Assembly (NCBI GenBank): GCA_035772405.1
Contig: JAYKKM010000145.1
Location: 1,956,501 to 2,020,500, forward strand
Length of the DNA: 64,000 nt
Direction: 5' to 3'
Source: Chrysogorgia sp. JL179-B06
Taxonomy: Eukaryota > Cnidaria > Anthozoa > Scleralcyonacea > Chrysogorgiidae
Shown here: positions 34,840 to 47,505 of the stretch, one piece after another
Layout of the letters: every line of letters begins with the position of its first letter
Numbering within the stretch: the first letter of the stretch is position 1
The notes under the pieces: model-generated
The model's database searches: none
What the model was told of the DNA's origin: nothing
What the model saw: only the letters and a program-made list of their open reading frames with translations
Translations under genes and position numbers: made by a program

Positions 34840-35080
34840 CCAATAGCCCCTGTACATCAACTGTCTGAAAAGTTGCATGGTGCGTTTTTTTTATTGTAAC
34901 GGGGGAGTGTGAAGCTGAAAACCATAACAATCGCAAGACAATTGATGACTTGCACGTTACGTCACGGCAGCCATGTTGGTGGAACTTCTTTTTAACTTCT
35001 TTTGTTTGTGGCACCAACATGGCCACAACACCTTTGTCTTCGGAGTCTCAAAGGATTGGTTGCAAGCCAAGAATAGATTA
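34840..35080 (+). repeat. Satellite-interspersed module 9
   Basis: Full module, GGTGCG-T8 variant, AAGTTGCATGG for AAGCTGCATGG. Confidence 0.9.
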
Positions 35081-36088
35081 ATATTCCCTCTAATATTCCC
35101 CGCTAATATTTCTCTCTAACATTTCCCGCTATAGTATTCCCCTCTAATATTCCTCTCTAACATTTCCCGCTATAGTATTCCCCTCTAATATTTCTCTCTA
35201 TAACATTTCCCGATATAGTATTCTCCGCTAATATTTCTCTCTAACATTTCCCGCTATAGTATTCCCTCTAATATTCCTCTCTAACATTTCCCGCTATAGT
35301 ATTCCCTCTAATATTTCTCTCTAACATTTCCCGCTATAGTATTCCCCTCTAATATTCCTCTCTAACATTTCGCGCTACAGTATTCCCTCTAATATTCCTC
35401 TCTAACATTTCCCGCTATAGTATTCCCCTCTAACATTTCTCTCTAACATTTCCCGCTATAGTATTCCCCTCTAATATTCCTCTCTAACATTTCCCCTATC
35501 GTATTCCCCTCTAATATTTCTCTCTAACCATTTCCCGCTATAATATTCCCCTCTAATATTTCTCTCTAACATTTCCCGCTACAGTATTCCCCTCTAATAT
35601 TTCTCTCTAACATTTCCCGCTATAGTATTCCCCTCTAATATTTCTCTCTAACATTTCTCGCTATAGTATTCCCCTCTAATATTTCTCTCTATATTCTCTC
35701 TAACATTTCCCGCTACAGTATTCCCCTCTAATATTTCTCTCTAACATTTCCCGCTATAGTATTCCCCTCTAATATTTCTCTCTAACATTTCTCGCTATAG
35801 TATTCCCCTCTAATATTTCTCTCTATATTCTCTCTAACATTTCCCGCTATAGTATTCCCCTCTGATATTTCTCTCTAACATTTCCCGCTACAGTATTCCC
35901 CTCTAATATTTCTCTCTAACATTTCCCGCTATAGTATTCCCCTCTAATATTTCTCTCTAACATTTCCCGCTACAGTATTCCCCTCTAATATTTCTCTCTA
36001 ACATTTCCCGCTATAGTATTCCCCTCTAATATTTCTCTCTAATATTTCCCGCTATAGTATTCCCCTCTAATATTTCTCTCTAATATAT

Positions 36089-36329
36089 CCAATAGCCCCT
36101 GTACATCAACTGTCTGAAAAGCTGCATGGTGGCGCTTTTTTATTGTAACGGGGGAGTGTGAAGCTGAAAACCATAACAATCGCAAGACAATTGATGACTT
36201 GCACGTTACGTCACGGCAGCCATGTTGGTGGAACTTCTTTTTAACTTCTTTTGTTTGTGGCACCAACATGGCCACAATACCTTTGTCTTTGGAGTCTCAA
36301 AGGATTGGTTGCAAGTCAAGAATAGATTA
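36089..36329 (+). repeat. Satellite-interspersed module 10
   Basis: Full module, GGCGC-T6 variant with TCTTTGGAGTCTC / AAGTCAAG; sister of module 6. Confidence 0.9.
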
Positions 36330-37856
36330 ATATTCCCTCTAATATTCCCCGCTAATATTTCTCTCTAACATTTCCCGCTATAGTATTCCCCTCTAATATT
36401 TCTCTCTAACATTTCAAGCTACAGTATTCCCCTCTAATATTCCTCTCTAACATTTCCCGCTATAGTATTCCCCGCTAATATTTCTCTCTAACATTTCCCG
36501 CTATAGTATTCCCCTCTAATATTCCTCTCTAACATTTCCCCCTATAGTATTCCCCTCTAATATTTCTCTCTAACATTTCCCGCTATAATATTCCCCTCTA
36601 ATATCTAACATTTCCCGCTATAGTATTCCCCTCTAATATTTCTCTCTAACATTTCCCGCTACAGTATTCCCCTCTAATATTTCTCTCTAACATTTCCCGC
36701 TATAGTATTCCCCTCTAATATTTCTCGCTAACATTTCCCGCTATAGTATTCCCCTCTAATATTTCTCTCTAACATTTCCCGCTACAGTATTCCCATCTAA
36801 TATTTCTCTCTAATATTTCGCGCTATAGTATTCACCTCTAATATTTCTCTCTAACATTTCCCGCTATAGTATTCCCCTCTAATATTTCTCTCTAACATTT
36901 CAAGCTACAGTATTCCCCTCTAATATTTCTCTCTAACATTTCCCGCTATAGTATTCCCCTCTAATATTCCTCTCTAACATTTCCCGCTATAGTGTTCCCC
37001 TCCAATATTTCTCTCTAACATTTCCCGCTATAGTATTCCCCGCTAATATTCCTCTCTAACATTTCCCGCTATAGTATTCACCTCTAATATTCCTCTCTAA
37101 CATTTCCCGCTATAGTATTCCCCTCTAATATCTAACATTTCCCGCTATAGTATTCCCCTCTAATATTTCTCTCTAACATTTCCCGCTACAGTATTCCCCT
37201 CTAATATTTCTCTCTAACATTTCCCGCTATAGTATTCCCCTCTAATATTTCTCGCTAACATTTCCCGCTATAGTATTCCCCTCTAATATTTCTCTCTAAC
37301 ATTTCCCGCTACAGTATTCCCATCTAATATTTCTCTCTAATATTTCGCGCTATAGTATTCACCTCTAATATTTCTCTCTAATATTTCCCGCTATAGTATT
37401 CCCCTCTAATATTTCTCTCTAACATTTCTCGCTATAGTATTCCCCTCTAATATTTCCTCTATATTCTCTCTAACATTTCCCGCTATAGTATTCCCCTCTA
37501 ATATTTCTCTCTAACATTTCCCGCTACAGTATTCCCCTCTAATATTTCTCTCTAACATTTCCCGCTATAGTATTCCCCTCTAATATTTCTCTCTAACATT
37601 TCCCGCTATAGTATTCCCCTCTAATATTTCTCTCTAACATTTCTCGCTATAGTATTCCCCTCTAATATTTCCTCTATATTCTCTCTAACATTTCCCGCTA
37701 TAGTATTCCCCTCTAATATTTCTCTCTAACATTTCCCGCTACAGTATTCCCCTCTAATATTTCTCTCTAACATTTCCCGCTATAGTATTCCCCTCTAATA
37801 TTTCTCTCTAATATTTCCCGCTATAGTATTCCCCTCTAATATTTCTCTCTAATATA

Positions 37857-38098
37857 CCCAAAGCCCCTGTACATCAACTGTCTGAAAAGCTGCATGGTGG
37901 CGGTTTTTTATTGTAACGGGGGAGTGTGAAGCTGAAAACCATAACAATCGCAAGACAATTGATGACTTGCACGTTACGTCACGGCAGCCATGTTGGTGGA
38001 ACTTCTTTTTAACTTCTTTTGTTTGTGGCACCAACATGGCCACAATACCTTTGTCTTTGGAGTCTCAAAGGATTGGTTGCAAGTCAAGAATAGATTAA
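37857..38098 (+). repeat. Satellite-interspersed module 11
   Basis: Full module with the ATACCCAAAGCCCCTG start shared with module 8. The satellite segments following modules 8 and 11 also share the same order of variants. Confidence 0.9.
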
Positions 38099-38990
38099 TA
38101 TTCCCTCTAATATTCCCCGCTAATATTTCTCTCTAACATTTCCCGCTATAGTATTCCCCTCTAATATTTCTCTATAACATTTCCCGCTATAGTATTCCCC
38201 TCTAATATTCCTCTCTAACATTTCCCGCTATAGTATTCCCCTCTAATATCTAACATTTCCCGATATAGTATTGCCCGCTAATATTCCTCTCTAACATTTC
38301 CCGCTATAGTATTCCCCTCTAATATTTCTCTCTAACATTTCCCGATATAGTATTCCCCTCTAATATTAATCTCTAACATTTCCCGCTATAGTATTCCCCT
38401 CTAATATTTCTCTTTAACATTTCCCGATATAGTATTCCCCTCTAATATTTCTCTCTAACATTTCCCGCTATAGTATTCCCCTCTAATATTAATCTCTAAC
38501 ATTTCCCACTATAGTATTCCCCTCTAATATTCCTCTCTAACATTTCCCGCTATAGTGTTTCCCTCCAATATTTCTCTCTAACATTTCCCGCTATAGTATT
38601 CCCCGCTAATATTCCTCTCTAACATTTCCCGCTATAGTATTCACCTCTAATACTCCTCTCTAACATTTCCCGCTATAGTATTCCCCTCTAATATCTAACA
38701 TTTCCCGCTATAGTATTCCCCTCTAATATTTCTCTCTAACATTTCCCGCTACAGTATTCCCCTCTAATATTTCTCTCTAACATTTCCCGCTATAGTATTC
38801 CCCTCTAATATTTCTCGCTAACATTTCCCGCTATAGTATTCCCCTCTAATATTTCTCTCTAACATTTCCCGCTACAGTATTCCCATCTAATATTTCTCTC
38901 TAATATTTCGCGCTATAGTATTCACCTCTAATATTTCTCTCTAATATTTCCCGCTATAGTATTCCCCTCTAATATTTCTCTCTAATATAT

Positions 38991-39231
38991 CCAATAGCCC
39001 CTGTACATCAACTGTCTGAAAAGCTGCATGGTGGGTGTTTTTTATTGTAACGGGCGAGTGTGAAGCTGAAAACCATAACAATCGCAAGACAATTGATGAC
39101 TTGCACGTTACGTCACGGCAGCCATGTTGGTGGAACTTCTTTTTAACTTCTTTTGTTTGTGGCACCAACATGGCCACAATACCTTTGTCTTCGGAGTCTC
39201 AAAGGATTGGTTGCAAGCCAAGAATAGATTA
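38991..39231 (+). repeat. Satellite-interspersed module 12
   Basis: Full module, GGGTG-T6 variant shared with module 13; AACGGGCGAGTG in place of AACGGGGGAGTG. Confidence 0.9.
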
Positions 39232-40011
39232 ATATTCCCTCTAATATTCCCCGCTAATATTTCTCTCTAACATTTCCCGCTATAGTATTCCCCTCTAATA
39301 TTCCTCTCTAACATTTCCCGCTATAGTATTCCCCTCTAATATTTCTCTCTATAACATTTCCCGATATAGTATTCTCCGCTAATATTTCTCTCTAACATTT
39401 CCAGCTATAGTATTCCCTCTAATATTCCTCTCTAACATTTCCCGCTATAGTATTCCCTCTAATATTTCTCTCTAACATTTCCCGCTATAGTATTCCCCTC
39501 TAATATTCCTCTCTAACATTTCGCGCTACAGTATTCCCTCTAATATTCCTCTCTAACATTTCCCGCTATAGTATTCCCCTCTAATATTTCTCTCTAACAT
39601 TTCCCGCTATAGTATTCCCCTCTAATATTCCTCTCTAACATTTCCTCTATCGTATTCCCCTCTAATATTTCTCTCTAACATTTCCCGCTATAATATTCCC
39701 CTCTAATATTTCTCTCTAACATTTCCCGCTACAGTATTCCCCTCTAATATTTCTCTCTAACATTTCCCGCTATAGTATTCCCCTCTAATATTTCTCTCTA
39801 ACATTTCTCGCTATAGTATTCCCCTCTAATATTTCTCTCTATATTCTCTCTAACATTTCCCGCTATAGTATTCCCCTCTAATATTTCTCTCTAACATTTC
39901 CCGCTACAGTATTCCCCTCTAATATTTCTCTCTAACATTTCCCGCTATAGTATTCCCCTCTAATATTCCTCTCTAACATTTCCCGCTATAGTATTCCCCT
40001 CTAATATTTCT

Positions 40012-40073
40012 ATGGCCACAATACCTTTGTCTTTGGAGTCTCAAAGGATTGGTTGCAAGTCAAGAATAGATTA
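40012..40073 (+). repeat. Truncated module a
   Basis: Only the last 62 bp of the module (ATGGCCACAATACC to AATAGATTA) are fused directly to satellite at TAATATTTCT. The same junction recurs at 43031 and 50500, and with one change at 40571, so one truncation event was multiplied. Confidence 0.9.
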
Positions 40074-40570
40074 ATATTCCCTCTAATATTCCCCGCTAAT
40101 ATTTCTCTCTAACATTTCCCGCTATAGTATTCCCCTCTAATATTTCTCTCTAACATTTCCCGCTATAGTATTCCCCTCTAATATTTCTCTCTATAACATT
40201 TCCCGATATAGTATTCTCCGCTAATATTTCTCTCTAACATTTCCCGCTATAATATTCCCCTCTAATATTTCTCTCTAACATTTCCCGCTACACTATTCCC
40301 CTCTAATATTTCTCTCTAACATTTCCCGCTATAGTATTCCCCTCTAATATTTCTCTCTAACATTTCTCGCTATAGTATTCCCCTCTAATATTTCTCTCTA
40401 TATTCTCTCTAACATTTCCCGCTATAGTATTCCCCTCTAATATTTCTCTCTAACATTTCCCGCTACAGTATTCCCCTCTAATATTTCTCTCTAACATTTC
40501 CCGCTATAGTATTCCCCTCTAATATTCCTCTCTAACATTTCCCGCTATAGTATTCCCCTCTAATATTTCT

Positions 40571-40632
40571 GTGGCCACAATACCTTTGTCTTTGGAGTCT
40601 CAAAGGATTGGTTGCAAGTCAAGAATAGATTA
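40571..40632 (+). repeat. Truncated module b
   Basis: Same truncated end with GTGGCC for ATGGCC, 559 bp after copy a; the intervening 559 bp is a local tandem duplication. Confidence 0.9.
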
Positions 40633-42009
40633 ATATTCCCTCTAATATTCCCCGCTAATATTTCTCTCTAACATTTCCCGCTATAGTATTCCCCTCTAAT
40701 ATTTCTCTCTAACATTTCCCGCTATAGTATTCCCCTCTAATATTTCTCTCTAACATTTCCCGCTATAGTATTCCCCTCTAATATTTCTCTCTAACATTTC
40801 CCGCTATAGTATTCCCCTCTAATATTCCTCTCTAACATTTCCCGCTATAGTATTCCCCTCTAATATTTCTCTCTAACATTTCGCGCTATAGTATTCCCCT
40901 CTAATATTTCTCTCTAACATTTCCCGCTATAGTATTCCCCTCTAATATTTCTCTCTAACATTTCCCTCTATAGTATTCCCCTCTAATATTTCTCTCTAAC
41001 ATTTCCCGCAATAGTATTCCCCTCTAATATTTCTCTCTAACATTTGCCGCTATATAGTATTCCCCTCTAATATTTCTCTCTAACATTTCCCGCTATAGTA
41101 TTCCCCTCTAATATTCCTCTCTAACATTTCCCGCTATAGTATTCCCCTCTAATATTTCTCTCTAACATTTCCCGCTATAGTATTCCCCTCTAATATTTCT
41201 TTCTAACATTTCCCGCTATAGTATTCCCCTCTAATATTCCTCTCTAACATTTCCCGCTATAGTATTCCGCTCTAATATCTAACATTTCCCGCTATAGTAT
41301 TCCCCTCTAATATTTCTCTCTTACATTTCCCGCTACAGTATTCCCCTCTAATATTTCTCTCTGACATTTCCCGCTATAGTATTCCCCTCTAATATTCCTC
41401 TCTAACATTTCCCGCTATAGTATTCCCCTCTAATATTTCTCTCTAACATTTCCCGCTATAGTATTCCCCTCTAATATTCCTCTCTAACATTTCCCGCTAT
41501 AGTATTCCCCTCTAATATTCCTCTCTAACATTTCCCGCTATAGTATTCCCCTCAAATATCTAACATTTCCCGCTATAGTATTCCCTCTAATATTTCTCTT
41601 AACATTTCCCGCTATAGTATTCCCTCTAATATTTCTCTTAACATTTCCCGCTATAGTATTCACCTCTAATATTCCTCTCTAACATTTCCCGCTATAGTAT
41701 TCCCCTCTAATATCTAACATTTCCCGCTATAGTATTCCCCTCTAATATTTCTCTCTAACATTTCCCGCTACAGTATTCCCCTCTGATATTTCTCTCTAAC
41801 ATTTCCCGCTATAGTATTCCCCTCTAATATTTCTCGCTAACATTTCCCGCTATAGTATTCCCCTCTAATATTTCTATCTAACATTTCCCGCTACAGTATT
41901 CCCATCTAATATTTCTCTCTAATATTTCGCGCTATAGTATTCACCTCTAATATTTCTCTCTAATATTTCCCGCTATAGTATTCCCCTCTAATATTTCTCT
42001 CTAATATAT

Positions 42010-42250
42010 CCAATAGCCCCTGTACATCAACTGTCTGAAAAGCTGCATGGTGGGTGTTTTTTATTGTAACGGGGGAGTGTGAAGCTGAAAACCATAACAA
42101 TCGCAAGACAATTGATGACTTGCACGTTACGTCACGGCAGCCATGTTGGTGGAACTTCTTTTTAACTTCTTTTGTTTGTGGCACCAACATGGCCACAATA
42201 CCTTTGTCTTCGGCGTCTCAAAGGATTGGTTGCAAGCCAAGAATAGATTA
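42010..42250 (+). repeat. Satellite-interspersed module 13
   Basis: Last full module, GGGTG-T6 variant like module 12; CGGCGTCTC for CGGAGTCTC. It opens the 2.5-kb unit later duplicated beyond the LINE. Confidence 0.9.
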
Positions 42251-43030
42251 ATATTCCCTCTAATATTCCCCGCTAATATTTCTCTCTAACATTTCCCGCT
42301 ATAGTATTCCCCTCTAATATTCCTCTCTAACATTTCCCGCTATAGTATTCCCCTCTAATATTTCTCTCTATAACATTTCCCGATATAGTATTCTCCGCTA
42401 ATATTTCTCTCTAACATTTCCCGCTATAGTATTCCCTCTAATATTCCTCTCTAACATTTCCCGCTATAGTATTCCCTCTAATATTTCTCTCTAACATTTC
42501 CCGCTATAGTATTCCCCTCTAATATTCCTCTCTAACATTTCGCGCTACAGTATTCCCTCTAATATTCCTCTCTAACATTTCCCGCTATAGTATTCCCCTC
42601 TAATATTTCTCTCTAACATTTCCCGCTATAGTATTCCCCTCTAATATTCCTCTCTAACATTTCCTCTATCGTATTCCCCTCTAATATTTCTCTCTAACAT
42701 TTCCCGCTATAATATTCCCCTCTAATATTTCTCTCTAACATTTCCCGCTACAGTATTCCCCTCTAATATTTCTCTCTAACATTTCCCGCTATAGTATTCC
42801 CCTCTAATATTTCTCTCTAACATTTCTCGCTATAGTATTCCCCTCTAATATTTCTCTCTATATTCTCTCTAACATTTCCCGCTATAGTATTCCCCTCTAA
42901 TATTTCTCTCTAACATTTCCCGCTACAGTATTCCCCTCTAATATTTCTCTCTAACATTTCCCGCTATAGTATTCCCCTCTAATATTCCTCTCTAACATTT
43001 CCCGCTATAGTATTCCCCTCTAATATTTCT

Positions 43031-43092
43031 ATGGCCACAATACCTTTGTCTTTGGAGTCTCAAAGGATTGGTTGCAAGTCAAGAATAGATTA
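43031..43092 (+). repeat. Truncated module c
   Basis: Truncated end in the unit that carries the LINE. Its partner at 50500 is 7469 bp away, i.e. 2518 bp once the 4951-bp LINE is removed. Confidence 0.9.
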
Positions 43093-44725
43093 ATATTCCC
43101 TCTAATATTCCCCGCTAATATTTCTCTCTAACATTTCCCGCTATAGTATTCCCCTCTAATATTTCTCTCTAACATTTCCCGCTATAGTATTCCCCTCTAA
43201 TATTTCTCTCTAACATTTCCCGCTATCGTATTCCCCTCTAATATTTCTCTCTAACATTTCCCGCTATAGTATTCCCCTCTAATATTCCTCTCTAACATTT
43301 CCCGCTATAGTATTCCCCTCTAATATTTCTCTCTAACATTTCGCGCTATAGTATTCCCCTCTAATATTTCTCTCTAACATTTCCCGCTATAGTATTCCCC
43401 TCTAATATTTCTCTCTAACATTTCCCTCTATAGTATTCCCCTCTAATATTTCTCTCTAACATTTCCCGCTATAGTATTCCCCTCTAATATTTCTCTCTAA
43501 CATTTGCCGCTATAGTATTCCCCTCTAATATTTCTCTCTAACATTTCCCGCTATAGTATTCCCCTCTAATATTCCTCTCTAACATTTCCCGTATAGTATT
43601 CCCCTCTAATATTTCTCTCTAACATTTCCCGCTATAGTATTCCCCTCTAATATTTCTTTCTAACATTTCCCGCTATAGTATTCCCCTCTAATATTCCTCT
43701 CTAACATTTCCCGCTATAGTATTCCGCTCTAATATCTAACATTTCCCGCTATAGTATTCCCCTCTAATATTTCTCTCTTACATTTCCCGCTACAGTATTC
43801 CCCTCTAATATTTCTCTCTAACATTTCCCGCTATAGTATTCCCCTCTAATATTCCTCTCTAACATTTCCCGCTATAGTATTCCCCTCTAATATTTCTCTC
43901 TAACATTTCCCGCTATAGTATTCCCCTCTAATATTCCTCTCTAACATTTCCCGCTATAGTATTCCCCTCTAATATTCCTCTCTAACATTTCCCGCTATAG
44001 TATTCCCCTCAAATATCTAACATTTCCCGCTATAGTATTCCCTCTAATATTTCTCTTAACATTTCCCGCTATAGTATTCCCCTCTAATATTTCTCTCTAA
44101 CATTTCCCGCTACATTATTCTCCTCTAATATTTCTCTCTAACATTTCCCGCTACAGTATTCCCCTCTAATATTCCTCTCTAACATTTCCCGCTATAGTAT
44201 TCCCCTCTAATATTTCTCTCTAACATTTCCCGCTATAGTATTCCCCTCTAATATTTCTCTTAACATTTCCCGCTATATTATTCCCCTCTAATATTTCTCT
44301 CTAACATTTGAATGAATATGAATGAATGAACTTTATTTAGACACGGGGGTCTCTTCATAAAATATGCTCTTCCAGAGAGCCGTGTACAAGTTAAAAATAC
44401 ATACATATAGCAACTGGATAAAAATTTTAAGAACTATAATTTACATTTAACATCATAAAAATTAACTATATACTATACTAAACTAACTATATATACTAAA
44501 ATAATACAGCAAAGTACTATATTTAAATATTGTTAAAAGGTCAATTTACTTTTAAAAGTTTCAATGTTTTCTAAAAGTCTTATTTCGATAGGTATAGAAT
44601 TCCAGGCAACTGCTCCATTATAGGCCAGACTATTTTTTAGAAAATTAGTATTGGGTTTGGGAATACTTAAATTAACATGATTACCCCTAATATTGTGATC
44701 ATGAGCTGTGTCCCTTCTAGAAAAT

Positions 44726-47431
44726 TCATCCGAGAGATAAGAAGGGACCAGGTTTATGTGTTACTTTGAACATTAACACTGCCTTATTCAATGACCACCG
44801 ATCTTCTAGTTTTTGCCAGCCTAATTGTTCCCGTACTTCAGTTGATCTAATTTCGTAGCCAGATCGCGTAATTATTCTTCCTGCCCTATTTTGCAGTTTT
44901 TGTAATTTATCTTTAAGACTTTTATTACAATTATCCCATACCGAAGAGCAATAATCAAAGTGAGGTTGAATAGTGGTATAAAATACTTTGGTTAATGAGT
45001 CCCTGGGTATAACATCCCGAATCCTTCGCAATACACCAAGGCCTCTTTTAACCTTTCCACAAATGCTGTCTATATGGTCATGCCAATTTAGGCTCTGATC
45101 AATAACAACCCCTAGTATTTTTTTAAATTTGACTCTCTTCAATTTAACATTCCCTATTAAAAGATTAGGATCAGCAGTTAATTTGTCAATTCGTTTTGCA
45201 GACCCAATTATCATATATTCGCTCTTAACTGTATTTAAGCTAAGACGATTTGCTTTCAACCAGTCATTTAATCCTGCTAAATCATTATTAATTCTGTTTT
45301 CAAGCATGGTGATATTAGAGTCCCCTAACGTTATACTGGTATCGTCTGCGTACATACTCGGAGTTGTATATGACAGGCAGCCAGGCAAATCATTTATGAA
45401 AATAAGAAAAAGAAGAGGCCCTAGTATAGAGCCTTGCGGCACTCCACATTTAATAGTTCGTGCACTGGACAAAACCCCATTTACAAAACTGTGCTGTGAT
45501 CTGTTTGAAAGGTATGAGTGAAACCAACTCAACTCATTCTTATATATTCCATAGAATTTCATTTTCTTTAATAGGATGTTGTGATCGACAGTATCAAAAG
45601 CTTTCTTCAAGTCAACAAACACCGCGATGTTAACTTTACCATTATCCATATTATTAAGCCACAACATATTGTCCTTAAGTAAGGCTGTTAATGTAGAGTG
45701 TAAAGGCCGAAATCCTGACTGTTGTCTTGAAAATAAATTATTTACACTAAGATAATCATAAATTTGAGAAAATATAATTTTTTCAAAAATTTTTGAGACT
45801 ACAGACAATACAGATATTGGTCTATAATTATTTACATTTGATCTGTCTTCAGCCTTATAGATTGGTGACACTTTAGCAGTTTTCCAATCGTCAGGGAAAA
45901 TTCCACTTTGAATGGAGCTATTAAATATCTTTGATAGAGGTTCATCAATAATATCAACAACACTCTTCAAGATTTTACATGGGATTTTGTCCAAGCCCGC
46001 GGCCTTATTTGATGGAGTTTTGCGAATTGTATCTGCTACGCATTTGACACTGATATATTTAAAATTAAAGTTTTGCGTCGTCTGTTTCAAGAAACTCATA
46101 GGATCATGTATTGAATCTGGGATCTGTTCGGCAAGTTTGGGACCTATATCAGTAAAATGATTATTGAACTTTTCTGCAATAGTAGCAGAATCAGTATTGA
46201 TTCCAGAAACATCCTTTAACGCATTTACTGTGGTCAATTTGGTTGGTTTGTTCAACAAGTTATTTAATAATTTCCAAGTTTTTTTGGTATTACCTTTATT
46301 AACTTCCAGATTGTTAACAAAAAAATCACGTTTCGTGGTTTTAATTTCATGGTTAACTCTATTTCTAATACTTTGATATGCAAGCCAGTTTGCCTCAGAA
46401 CGATTCTTTACTGCGCGTTTTTTAAAATTATCTCTACGAAACATCTGTTTCTTTAAATCAGTGGTTATCCATGGAGCATCCAAATTTCTAACTCGTTTGG
46501 TTTTTACAGGTGCATGGATATCCAATACCTTATTGAACAGTTCCTTCCAGATAGACCACATATTATTAGGGTTATCAGATATTTCGATTTGATCCCAATC
46601 CACTTCATTCAAATCGGTAGTAAAGTGGTTAATATCAAAATTTCTATAATTTCTAGTCTCAATTACCCGTGGTCGTTCGCGTGGCGAAATCAGGCGACGC
46701 ACAGCATAAATCAGACTGTGATCACTAATAGATAAATGACAGACACCACTTTTACGAATACGATATGGTGCTGTAGTAATTATGTGATCAATCAATGATT
46801 GTGTAGTTTTTGTAATACGTGTGGGTTCCTTGATTAGTTGTTTGTATTGGTATTCGTTGTATAAGGATACCAATCTATTAGTATGCGAAATATGAGACCT
46901 CTCAAGGATATCGCAATTGAAATCACCCAAAATTATAGTTTCTTTATTTTCATTGTCTAGTGCCGATAGATATATTTCGAATGAGTCAAACACCTTCATT
47001 TCACTTGCCGGTGGTCTATACCATGTGCTGACTAAGAAAGGTTTAATGAATTTTCCAATGATTTCAACAGTCAATATCTCAAGATCGGAATTTAAGTCTT
47101 TAGTCAAAAAATTCCATGTATCCTTAATATACAGCAAGACCCCACCACCATGCCTATTACGGTCTTTTCGTACCATATTGTATCCTGGTAGCGAGATTTC
47201 ACTATCAGCAATTTCACTATCCAACCTCGTTTCGTTTATCGCTAGAATATCAAATGGTTGACCCGACATAACAATAGTTAACTCATCTATATGCTTGATC
47301 AAGCTAGCGATGTTTAATGCCGCCATTTTAAAACCTTTTAAAGTACTTATTTTCTCAATTAAATTAATGTTTTTAGTATCCGAAATCCTCTGGCTACTTA
47401 CATCTATATTAGGTTGATTCGTCTTACCCAC
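44726..47431 (-). CDS. LINE ORF2: APE endonuclease and reverse transcriptase
   Basis: 901-residue open frame. The endonuclease domain comes first: LNIASLIKHIDEL, INETRLD with its catalytic Glu, GDFNCD, and SDHSLI with the final Asp-His pair. The RT follows: NYRPISVLSVVSKIFEKI, QSGFRPLHSTLTAL, VFVDLKKAFDTVDH, CGVPQGSILGPLLFLIFIND and MYADDTSITL at about residues 694-697. The frame is open upstream of the listed GTG-type start, back to a T7 run inside ORF1. At the 3' end a one-base shift near 44745 truncates the protein. The other frame continues with LVPSYLSDEFSRR to a stop at 44533, giving the usual conserved C-terminal tail. Apart from that, all catalytic residues are present. Confidence 0.95.
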   Translation of the reverse strand: MGKTNQPNIDVSSQRISDTKNINLIEKISTLKGFKMAALNIASLIKHIDELTIVMSGQPFDILAINETRLDSEIADSEISLPGYNMVRKDRNRHGGGVLLYIKDTWNFLTKDLNSDLEILTVEIIGKFIKPFLVSTWYRPPASEMKVFDSFEIYLSALDNENKETIILGDFNCDILERSHISHTNRLVSLYNEYQYKQLIKEPTRITKTTQSLIDHIITTAPYRIRKSGVCHLSISDHSLIYAVRRLISPRERPRVIETRNYRNFDINHFTTDLNEVDWDQIEISDNPNNMWSIWKELFNKVLDIHAPVKTKRVRNLDAPWITTDLKKQMFRRDNFKKRAVKNRSEANWLAYQSIRNRVNHEIKTTKRDFFVNNLEVNKGNTKKTWKLLNNLLNKPTKLTTVNALKDVSGINTDSATIAEKFNNHFTDIGPKLAEQIPDSIHDPMSFLKQTTQNFNFKYISVKCVADTIRKTPSNKAAGLDKIPCKILKSVVDIIDEPLSKIFNSSIQSGIFPDDWKTAKVSPIYKAEDRSNVNNYRPISVLSVVSKIFEKIIFSQIYDYLSVNNLFSRQQSGFRPLHSTLTALLKDNMLWLNNMDNGKVNIAVFVDLKKAFDTVDHNILLKKMKFYGIYKNELSWFHSYLSNRSQHSFVNGVLSSARTIKCGVPQGSILGPLLFLIFINDLPGCLSYTTPSMYADDTSITLGDSNITMLENRINNDLAGLNDWLKANRLSLNTVKSEYMIIGSAKRIDKLTADPNLLIGNVKLKRVKFKKILGVVIDQSLNWHDHIDSICGKVKRGLGVLRRIRDVIPRDSLTKVFYTTIQPHFDYCSSVWDNCNKSLKDKLQKLQNRAGRIITRSGYEIRSTEVREQLGWQKLEDRWSLNKAVLMFKVTHKPGPFLSLG

Positions 47432-47505
47432 CTGTGGAGCAGAGCCTGGGAATTCCGCATTATGTAGTGAATTAGAATCATTTGACCTAGATGGACAATC
47501 AATAT

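Larger units (their letters stand above)
25481..44309 (+). repeat. 41-bp composite satellite array, left block
   Basis: Tandem copies of a 41-bp monomer, consensus CTAATATTTCTCT + CTAACATTTCCCG + CTATAGTATTCCCCT, so each monomer is a trimer of a degenerate 13-15-mer. Variants recur in fixed orders (TACAG for TATAG, CCTCTC for TCTCTC, shortened CTAATATCTAACATTT), which shows duplication of multi-monomer blocks. The array is divided by the CCAATAG modules into segments of about 0.8-3.0 kb. By length, this block and the right one together hold roughly 450 monomers. Confidence 0.97.

Noticed and set aside
45129..47261. Plus-strand ORFs of 70-130 codons across the LINE
   Set aside because: They are antisense shadows of ORF2, which has clear endonuclease and RT motifs.
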